Shown: in pieces, positions 1 through 6,261 of the stretch
Position numbering within the stretch: the first letter of the stretch is position 1
How the letters are laid out: each line of letters begins with the position of its first letter
NCBI GenBank assembly: GCA_019347795.1
Contig: JAHWKS010000243.1
Span: forward strand, 1 to 7,509
Length of the DNA stretch: 7,509 bases
Direction: 5' to 3'
Source: Planctomycetota bacterium
GTDB taxonomy: Bacteria; Planctomycetota; Planctomycetia; Pirellulales; Pirellulaceae
Notes under the pieces: generated by a model
Seen by the model: the letters and a program-made list of their open reading frames with translations, nothing else
Databases searched by the model: none
Told to the model about the DNA's origin: nothing
Made by a program: the position numbers and the translations under genes

Positions 1-502
1 AGGAGATCGCTGCGCCCAAAAGACTATCGAGGGCCAAACGCCGCTGCTGGCAAGGGTCGCAATGAAGGGCGGCGAACTGATCCGCCTTGATCGGCGAGGT
101 GAAGACCCGGCCCAACGTGGAATTGGCGAGAGTGAGTCCAGTAAATCGCGATCGTCTGTTGGATTCGACCGCTGCAATGCTTCACCGAGCACGAAGGGCC
201 GAGAAGGCATCTTCGTACTCATCTACCATGCGTGTAAGACGCTCAAGGGCGCACGCCGCCCCACCGGAGAGTGACAACGCCACAAGCTTGCTCGCGACGA
301 CGACGGCCACGAAGCTGGGGCCACTGGCGTGTCGCCGCCCTCCTGGAGGATTTCCGATCTTTTGCGAGCTGCAATGGTCACATCCGACTTCCCGCATCAT
401 CCATAGGCCGTCAAACCCGCTGCGCCGGATCTTCGGACGTTGGGCAAAGCAGATCGGACGAATGTAAAGTGGGCAATCGGCTCAGTCCGATAACCTGAGT
501 TA

Positions 503-517
503 AGCGGAAATTCCGCT
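503..517. promoter_or_regulatory. Perfect 15-bp palindrome upstream of the receptor gene, possible operator
   Basis: Two 7-base arms, AGCGGAA and TTCCGCT, are exact reverse complements around a single central A. The site ends 35 bases before the GTG start and shares its last base with a TACAAT sequence that could be a -10 element. A dimeric repressor bound here would block such a promoter, which would suit a regulated uptake receptor. It does not resemble a classical Fur box. No T-run follows it, so it is not an obvious terminator. The regulator is unknown and the operator role is inferred from symmetry and position only. Confidence 0.35.
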
Positions 518-522
518 ACAAT
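517..522 (+). promoter_or_regulatory. Possible -10 element (TACAAT) of the receptor gene
   Basis: TACAAT differs from the sigma-70 consensus TATAAT at one position and lies about 30 bases before the start codon in the locally AT-richest stretch. No good -35 hexamer sits at the usual 16-18 base spacing (the bases around 493-500 read acctgagt). The promoter would therefore need an activator, a different sigma factor, or be a chance match. Its overlap with the palindrome at 503-517 is the main support. Confidence 0.3.
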
Positions 523-542
523 CCGCACTCTTGATGTGTCGC

Positions 543-548
543 AGGGGG
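543..548 (+). promoter_or_regulatory. Ribosome binding site deciding the GTG start of the receptor gene
   Basis: AGGGGG resembles the Shine-Dalgarno consensus AGGAGG and is followed after four bases (GAGC) by GTG at 553. The reading frame has an in-frame TGA at 532-534 and no other start codon between it and 553, so GTG 553 is the earliest possible start. It also places a basic KRWRK segment and hydrophobic core exactly at the N-terminus, as a signal peptide requires. The spacing is slightly short. Confidence 0.5.
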
Positions 549-552
549 GAGC

Positions 553-2967
553 GTGAGTAGCCAAAAAAGGTGGCGGAAGCTCGTTACACTGGCGGTTTTG
601 CCGTGCTGGCTGATTCCCGTTCCGCGCGCATTGGGCCAACTGCCAAGCTTGGATGGCTTCGAACTTTACCGGCCGGTCGCGGCCGCGAGCCAGCCAGAGG
701 CCGGGGCGGGCGCGTTGCAAGACGAGAACCAGGAAGAACGGCCCTCAGGGGAATCGCCGACAGATGCTCCCTCCGTCGGAGAGCAGGAAGAAGCATCCCC
801 TGGGGCGGAACCGACGGCGCCCGGCGCCGGGCTGATCGACCAGCCCACCTCCGCCGCCGAAGCGCCCCCCGCGCCGATCACGTCGTTGCTTTCCGAACTC
901 TCCGGGACGGCCACGGTCACTCCTGAGCGCGTCGCGGACTTGGGAGGCGGCACGAGCGCCAACTTCGTCGCCGGAGGCGACGTGACGGCCCTGGGAACCA
1001 CCGACACCGGCGATCTGCTCGCCACCGCGGTGTTGAACACGGGCGTCTATTCCCGACAGCTCTCGCCGGTGATGACCGACACGCGCGTGCGCGGTTTCCG
1101 CTACTCGGAAATCCGCACCACGCTGGATGGAGCGGCGTGGTTTCCCGTGCGTCCCGACGCGGACACGCCGCTGAGCCGATTCGACTCGAACATCGTTGAC
1201 AATGTGGCGGTCATTCGCGGGCCGTACAACGTCCGCTTGGGGCCCGGCTTCTCGTTTATCGACGTGACGCTCCGGGACACGCCGCGGCACGAAGAGGGCC
1301 TGCGGTGGAACGGCGACACCAAGTTCACTTGGGACACCAACGGCGAGCAATGGTACGGCCGGCAATCCGTGTCGGGCGGCAACCAATTCTCCGGATGGCG
1401 GATCGGCTACGGACACCGCGGCGGCAGCGACTACACCGACGGGGCCGGCGACCCGGTGGCCGCCAGCTACAACGTGCGCGACTGGGATTTTTCCTACGGC
1501 GTGGACCTGACCGACAACAGCGGAGTCGAGTTCACGTACATTCGCACCGACATGACGGACGTCGAACTGCCGGGGCAGATCAACGACTTCGCCTCGCTGG
1601 TCTCCGACGGTTTCAGCCTGCGGTACCAGTTGCGGGAGCAGGGGTGGATCGACCGTCTCGCGGTCCACGGCTGGTACAACGCCGCCGATTTTCGCGGTAC
1701 GGCGGACAGCAAGACGTTCGTTCCGGGCAACCCCAACTTGTTCTTCCCGCCCACGCTCCCGAGGTTCCCCGAGCGGTTCGAGCGCGTGAACAGCTTCGGC
1801 GACACCTCTTCGTCCGGCGGGCGGGCGCTGGCGACGCTGGGAGACGCCGAGTGGGCGGCGTTGACCTTCGGCGCCGACGCCACGGCGATGCGGCAGACGT
1901 ACCTCGAACAGCGGTTGGACAACGGCGTGGTCGATTTCGGCGTGCCCGACGCCGTGCAGGACGACGTGGGCTTGTTCGCCGAGTCGCGGATTCCGGTCAC
2001 GCACTCGCTCACGCTCAAGACGGGCGGCCGAATCGACTTCGTGCAAAACGACGCCTCTCCGACCCCGACGGTGGACGCGCGCCGCTTGGCCCTGCAGCCG
2101 GATGTGGGAACGGCCCAGAGCTTCACGCTGCACGCCGGCTACCTCTCCAGCGACTATAAGGTGAACGAGGAGTTGACGCTGACTTCGGGGGTGGGCTATG
2201 CGGAACGCTCCCCCTCGCCGACCGAGCTTTACGCCGACGTGCCGCACTTGTCCATTATGCAGGAGGGCGCCTTCTTTATTCCGCACGGCAATCTCCTCTT
2301 GAAGAAAGAGAAGGCCCTGCAGGGCGACCTGGGATTGACGCTCGAAACCGAGGTTTTCCAGGGCGGTCTGGCGGTGTTCTACACCCGGATCAACGACTTT
2401 ATCACGTACCAGGCGCCGCACATTCCGGCCCCCTCGGGGCCTCACTCGGATCACACCATCGGCGCCAACACCGATGCGGAGCTTGTGGGCGGCGAGGCGT
2501 ACTTCCAACGGGCGTTGAACGACACGGTTTCGGCGTTCGGCGCCCTGAGCCACGTGCAGGGCGAGGACCTGCTCCGCAACGAGCCGCTCTGGGGGATTGC
2601 GCCGCTGGAGTCGCGCGTCGGACTGCGGTTGGAGGACCCGTGCGAGAACACGTGGGGAGTCGAGTACGTGCTGCGAATGGTCGCCCGCCAGACGCGGGTC
2701 AGCAGCGTGGGACTCGGCACGGATTTCCTCCCCGGGCACGGCCCGGCCGGGGAGATTCCGACCCCCGGCTTTAGCCTGCACAGCATTCGGGGCTTCCGGA
2801 GACTGACCGACGCGATCACCTTCACCGCGGCCGCCGAGAACTTTGGCGACCGGTTGTATCGTGAGCACCTCGACACGCGCTTGGATCTGACGCAGGGGCG
2901 CGTCACCGATCGCGGCATTCCGCGGCGAGGCGCCAGCTTCTTTTTCGCGCTGCAAGCCGACTACTAA
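553..2967 (+). CDS. TonB-dependent outer-membrane receptor, substrate unknown
   Basis: This 804-residue protein is a complete TonB-dependent receptor: a 22-strand outer-membrane barrel that imports a scarce ligand (siderophore, metal, cobalamin or glycan class) using TonB-ExbBD energy. Residues 1-28 look like a signal peptide (KRWRK, a hydrophobic core, cleavage near ALG-Q). Residues about 40-118 form a Pro/Glu/Ala-rich acidic linker, unusual before a plug. Residues about 150-245 fit the plug (TDTRVRGFRYSEIRTTLDG; NVAVIRGPYNVRLGPG). The barrel follows, with family hallmarks GYAERSPSPTELY (548-560), GNLLLKKE with DLGL (579-595), LVGGEAYF (644-651) and the C-terminal AENFGDRLYREHLD (761-774). 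The protein ends FFFALQADY, an aromatic terminus suited to BAM recognition. I see no clear TonB box; TATVTPERV near 119-127 is a weak candidate. The gene stands alone on the plus strand, converging on the minus-strand operon. The ligand cannot be assigned. Confidence 0.92.
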   Translation: MSSQKRWRKLVTLAVLPCWLIPVPRALGQLPSLDGFELYRPVAAASQPEAGAGALQDENQEERPSGESPTDAPSVGEQEEASPGAEPTAPGAGLIDQPTSAAEAPPAPITSLLSELSGTATVTPERVADLGGGTSANFVAGGDVTALGTTDTGDLLATAVLNTGVYSRQLSPVMTDTRVRGFRYSEIRTTLDGAAWFPVRPDADTPLSRFDSNIVDNVAVIRGPYNVRLGPGFSFIDVTLRDTPRHEEGLRWNGDTKFTWDTNGEQWYGRQSVSGGNQFSGWRIGYGHRGGSDYTDGAGDPVAASYNVRDWDFSYGVDLTDNSGVEFTYIRTDMTDVELPGQINDFASLVSDGFSLRYQLREQGWIDRLAVHGWYNAADFRGTADSKTFVPGNPNLFFPPTLPRFPERFERVNSFGDTSSSGGRALATLGDAEWAALTFGADATAMRQTYLEQRLDNGVVDFGVPDAVQDDVGLFAESRIPVTHSLTLKTGGRIDFVQNDASPTPTVDARRLALQPDVGTAQSFTLHAGYLSSDYKVNEELTLTSGVGYAERSPSPTELYADVPHLSIMQEGAFFIPHGNLLLKKEKALQGDLGLTLETEVFQGGLAVFYTRINDFITYQAPHIPAPSGPHSDHTIGANTDAELVGGEAYFQRALNDTVSAFGALSHVQGEDLLRNEPLWGIAPLESRVGLRLEDPCENTWGVEYVLRMVARQTRVSSVGLGTDFLPGHGPAGEIPTPGFSLHSIRGFRRLTDAITFTAAAENFGDRLYREHLDTRLDLTQGRVTDRGIPRRGASFFFALQADY

Positions 2968-2979
2968 GCGCGAACACGC
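2968..2979. other. 12-bp gap between convergent stop codons
   Basis: The receptor's TAA ends at 2967 and the minus-strand TAG begins at 2982 and ends at 2980, leaving twelve bases. There is no room for a conventional intrinsic terminator between the genes. A perfect 12-bp palindrome (GTCGGCGCCGAC, 2983-2994) lies just inside the 3' end of the minus-strand gene, but no T-run follows it on either strand. Transcription from either side probably runs into the other gene or ends by Rho. Confidence 0.8.
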
Positions 2980-5900
2980 CTAGTCGGCGCCGACCGAGGT
3001 GGACGTCGTCAGACTGCGAAACTCGTTCTGCAACTTTTGCGACTCCTCCCTGAGCTGAACGCTTTGAAAAGCGTGGGTCGCGGCGTGCTGAAAAATCTGT
3101 CTCGCATAAGGGAGGTAGGCGGGCGACTCCTTCGCCGCCTTGAGTGCATAATCCTGGCACTTCACCAGCGAGTCGTCGGACCGCTGCTGGAGATGATATC
3201 GCAGCCAAGCAAGGCTATAGACGTAGTTGGCCTTGGCGCGCTCCTCGCGGGTCAGTTCAGCGGTGCGGAGCACCCGGCTCATATCGGCATAGGCCTTACG
3301 GATTTCCTCTTCGCGAGCGGCGGGCCTCATTTCGTAGACGACCTGGCATCGGGTCAAAAGCCCCTGCACGTGGTTCGGGTCCAGTTCCAAGACCTTGTCC
3401 AAAGCCTCCAACGCCTGCCGATCGCGATCCAACTTCTGGAGCGCCACCGCGCGATAAAAGTGGGCGTCGGGCTGAGTGGTCGCGTCCAGGGCGACGGCCT
3501 TCTCCGCCGCCTGAAGCGCCTTCATCAAGACTGCCGAGTCGGCTGGGTCGCGCGTGCAGGCGTTGGCCAGGTTGCAATAATACGTGTAAAGGCTGCCTTG
3601 CGTTTTGGACTCCTCCGCCTCCTCGACGGCTTGTTGGAACACTCGGCGGGCTTCGGCGATTTTGCCGCGAAACAGGTGAATCTCGCCCAACTCGTTGTAG
3701 GCGGCGTGCAATTTCGGATCCAAGGCGATCGCCTCTTCCAGCAGCGACTGTCCCGCCCGCAGGTCCTCGGACGAGGGCCGCTCCGCCGCCGCGCTCAGTT
3801 TTCGCTTGACCCGCGCCAGGCCCACCAAATAGTGCGGACTCCGGCGGTCGATGGCTTGCGCCTGACGGTGCGCTTCTTCGGCTTTTTCCAGAAGCTGCAG
3901 GCGCTGCTTCGAGGAGGCGCCGTCGGCCAGGAACTCCAGCACGTTGGCGCGGGCGTCGTGGAGTTGAGCCAGTTCCTGTCCGTCGGCGGGCGCCGCTTCC
4001 GCGCCGCTCGCGGTCTGCAAGACGGCCGGATGGAGGCGAATCGCGGCGTCGAGATCCTCCAGCACTTGGGTCAGGTCGCGATCGGGCAGACGAAACCGCG
4101 CCACGGCCCGCCCAAGATAGTGTCCGTAATGATCGCTCTGCAGCTCCACCGCGCGATCGTAAGAACGGAAGATCAATTCCGTCGGGGCGACGTTGGCGCC
4201 CAAGTTCAGATCGGACCCCTGGGAGATAATGCGCGCCTGAAACGCATACAGTTGGGCCAAGAGCAGCGCTGCTCCTTCGTGCTCCGCCTGCTTCAACAAT
4301 TTCTCTCCCAACTCGATGCCGGGCGAGACCACCTGTTGAAAGAGCGCCTGACGAGGAACCGAAATGGTGACCCCCGTGCTTTCCTCGTCCAGCCCTTCCA
4401 AATCTTGCGGCGCGATCTGCAGCAGTTCGCGGGCAAGGAACCCGCGTTCGTTCTCCAGGGCCAATTCGCCGAACTGGACCAGGGACTCGAGCGCTTCCAA
4501 AGGCTCGCCTTCTTTCTCTTGCTCCAGGGCGTACCGGCGAACGCCTTCGGTCGCATGCTCTTGGAGCATCGGGATGAGCTTCTCGAACAGCCGTCCGCGG
4601 CTTTGGGCCAATTCGGCGTTCCTTACCGCGATTCGTTTTTCGTCCTCCGCACGTTTTGCCTCGGCGATCGCTTGCCGCTCCGCCTCTTCCGCGCGCTGCT
4701 GCTCGTCCACAGCCTTCTTCCGGGCCGTTTCCGCCCTTTGCTCCGCCGCCCTTGCGGATTGCTCCGCCACCTTCGCAGCGGCGAGGGCGTTCTCGAGTTC
4801 CTTTTGCGTTTCAACGGCGATGGCGCGCTGTCGGTCGGCCTCCTCGCGCTGACGTACGGCCACATCGCGCTGCCGCTCTTCGTCCTGCCGCGCGTTTTCG
4901 GCCCTCATCGCCTGCTCTTCGGCCCGCTTTGCCTCCGTTTCGGCCCGCGTCCGCTGCAGATCCGCCTCATCGCGCGCGACTTCCGCGTCGCGCTGCGCGC
5001 GACGGGCCTGCTCAAGTGCAGCGACGGCCTCCGACCGAGCCCGCTCTGCTTGTTGACGCTGGTGAAGCGCGTACACGGCGAATCCCGTCAACAGCAGGAT
5101 GATGACCGAGGCCGCCAGGCTGGCCCGCAGCAGACCGCGACGGAAGGCGGCGCGCTGGCGCCGCAGCTCCGCATCGGGCATGCTGGCTTGGATCCACTCG
5201 CGATCGAACACGCGCTCGTAGATCCGATTGCGCACCCGCAGGATTCCGCCCTCGGTTCGCGTGACGCCGGCCAGTTGCAATTTGCCGTGGGTGGGGTTTC
5301 GCTCGTCCTTGCGAACTCGCTGGCCGCGGTGAATTCGCTGGTACACGTCCAAGAGCGCCGCCAGGTCTCCGCCGCTGTGCAACAGCCGCTCGCGCACGAA
5401 CAGCAGATTGCTGTCGTGCTGACGGGCCGCGGGCGAGAGAAACACGGTTTGGCAAATGCGATCGACGTCGGCGGGGGTCGTAGCTTGTGCGTCGGCGGCC
5501 ACGGCCCGGCAAAGCCGCTGGGTCAGGTAAGGATGGCCGCCCGTCCAGTAGAGAATTCGCTGGAGCAGAATCCGCCCGGCGCTTGCGTCGGCCGCCAATC
5601 CTTCGCGCAGCGGCTCGGCGTCTTCCGGGGTGAAGTCCTCCAGCTCGATGCGCGACCCGATGTTGAAGGGCGTCATTCGCGGGTCGCGAATCAAGTCGGA
5701 AGGGGTGGCCACTCCCAACAGACAAAACGTCAGCCCTTGAAGCTCCGGGTCATCGGCGCGCTGGTTGTGGCAGGCCCGAATGGCGGCGAAGAACTCGTCG
5801 GTCGAGAACGGCAGGCTGCGGACCACGTCGATCTCGTCCACGAAGACCACCAGCCTCTGGCAACGCGGAAGGACCACCTCCCGAATGGCCGACATCCAGC

Positions 5901-6261
5901 GCTGTAGCGGCCCCACCGCGGGGTTGTCCCACCAAAAATCGTCCAGTTCGTCGTCCAGGTCGAGCTGCTGGCCGATGATCGCCAGGAGTCCGCCGTACCA
6001 CTTCTCCAGATCGAGGTTCTGCCCGATGGCCGTCAGGTCCAGGACCACGACCGTCACGCCCGCCTCTTGAAGACGGTTCGCCGTGCGCACCATGAGCGAC
6101 GACTTGCCCATCTGCCGCGACGTAAGCACGTAGCAGAAGTCGCCCCGGACCAGCCCCTCGTAGAGCTGGCGGTCGGCCGGACGGGTCACGTACGAAGGCG
6201 CGCTGCGCTGCAGCGTCCCGCCCGCGATGAAAAAGTCGGCTTGCGCTATATCGGCGCCCAT
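2980..6261 (-). CDS. Membrane-anchored AAA-like ATPase with coiled coil and TPR repeats
   Basis: This 1093-residue protein appears complete. Residues about 9-355 form an AAA-like P-loop ATPase of the AAA_35 type. Its motifs are [10 protein letters not shown] (21-30), the P-loop TSRQMGKSS (47-55), Walker [10 protein letters not shown] (137-145), CHNQRAD (164-170), MTPFNIG (196-202), TGGHPYL (240-246) and a terminal winged-helix-like part with [15 protein letters not shown] (342-356). One transmembrane helix follows at about 377-399, preceded by an Arg-rich stretch ([13 protein letters not shown]), which predicts a cytoplasmic N-terminus. Residues about 401-560 are a charged Arg/Glu/Ala/Gln coiled coil. 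Residues about 690-1060 are helical repeats; the clearest TPRs are near 834-880 and 933-962 ([15 protein letters not shown], then LELDPNH). The family usually carries WD40 or TPR repeats after the ATPase, for protein binding. The ATG overlaps the upstream stop (TAATG) and lacks a Shine-Dalgarno sequence, so it is probably translationally coupled. The first P-loop glycine is Thr, as I recall for many relatives. Role and partners are unknown; STAND-like signalling is an inference. Confidence 0.93.
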   Translation of the reverse strand: MGADIAQADFFIAGGTLQRSAPSYVTRPADRQLYEGLVRGDFCYVLTSRQMGKSSLMVRTANRLQEAGVTVVVLDLTAIGQNLDLEKWYGGLLAIIGQQLDLDDELDDFWWDNPAVGPLQRWMSAIREVVLPRCQRLVVFVDEIDVVRSLPFSTDEFFAAIRACHNQRADDPELQGLTFCLLGVATPSDLIRDPRMTPFNIGSRIELEDFTPEDAEPLREGLAADASAGRILLQRILYWTGGHPYLTQRLCRAVAADAQATTPADVDRICQTVFLSPAARQHDSNLLFVRERLLHSGGDLAALLDVYQRIHRGQRVRKDERNPTHGKLQLAGVTRTEGGILRVRNRIYERVFDREWIQASMPDAELRRQRAAFRRGLLRASLAASVIILLLTGFAVYALHQRQQAERARSEAVAALEQARRAQRDAEVARDEADLQRTRAETEAKRAEEQAMRAENARQDEERQRDVAVRQREEADRQRAIAVETQKELENALAAAKVAEQSARAAEQRAETARKKAVDEQQRAEEAERQAIAEAKRAEDEKRIAVRNAELAQSRGRLFEKLIPMLQEHATEGVRRYALEQEKEGEPLEALESLVQFGELALENERGFLARELLQIAPQDLEGLDEESTGVTISVPRQALFQQVVSPGIELGEKLLKQAEHEGAALLLAQLYAFQARIISQGSDLNLGANVAPTELIFRSYDRAVELQSDHYGHYLGRAVARFRLPDRDLTQVLEDLDAAIRLHPAVLQTASGAEAAPADGQELAQLHDARANVLEFLADGASSKQRLQLLEKAEEAHRQAQAIDRRSPHYLVGLARVKRKLSAAAERPSSEDLRAGQSLLEEAIALDPKLHAAYNELGEIHLFRGKIAEARRVFQQAVEEAEESKTQGSLYTYYCNLANACTRDPADSAVLMKALQAAEKAVALDATTQPDAHFYRAVALQKLDRDRQALEALDKVLELDPNHVQGLLTRCQVVYEMRPAAREEEIRKAYADMSRVLRTAELTREERAKANYVYSLAWLRYHLQQRSDDSLVKCQDYALKAAKESPAYLPYARQIFQHAATHAFQSVQLREESQKLQNEFRSLTTSTSVGAD

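Larger units (their letters stand above)
1..552. other. Region without a recognisable gene
   Basis: I recognise no protein, tRNA or other RNA gene here. GC is about 59% over 1-540 by hand count, below the mid-60s of sampled lines in the neighbouring genes. Several open frames exist on both strands (for example a TTG-initiated plus frame 87-467 and a minus frame 400-182), but none has a recognisable motif, a convincing ribosome binding site or a strong coding-type third-base bias. One minus-strand frame is open from 481 to 1 except for a single TGA at 184-182, so a decayed or unknown minus-strand gene is possible but unproven. The last 70 bases contain the putative control region of the receptor gene. 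Confidence 0.6.

Noticed and set aside
87..467. A TTG-initiated 126-codon plus frame in the left region
   Set aside because: There is no ribosome binding site, no recognisable motif, mixed third-base composition and a basic, unstructured-looking translation. It is not strong enough to list as a gene.
397..720. A 107-codon minus-strand frame overlapping the receptor's 5' end
   Set aside because: It overlaps the receptor signal peptide region and has no family motif or ribosome binding site I can support.
745..2955. A 736-codon open frame on the minus strand opposite the receptor
   Set aside because: Its translation is Arg/Val/Gly-rich without recognisable motifs. The plus-strand receptor shows plug and barrel hallmarks along its full length.
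2983..2994. Palindrome GTCGGCGCCGAC as a bidirectional terminator
   Set aside because: No T-run follows on either strand and there is no loop. Short perfect palindromes are common in GC-rich coding DNA.
5147..5164. Hairpin GCGGCGC-GCTG-GCGCCGC inside the AAA-TPR gene
   Set aside because: It lies in an Arg/Ala-rich coding stretch where such GC repeats arise by codon use. Nothing around it suggests a regulatory or attenuator role.
3037..5907. A 956-codon open frame on the plus strand opposite the AAA-TPR gene
   Set aside because: It is a mirror of codon bias and of the repetitive coiled coil on the other strand. Its translation has no domain motifs, whereas the minus-strand protein has clear ATPase and TPR motifs throughout.
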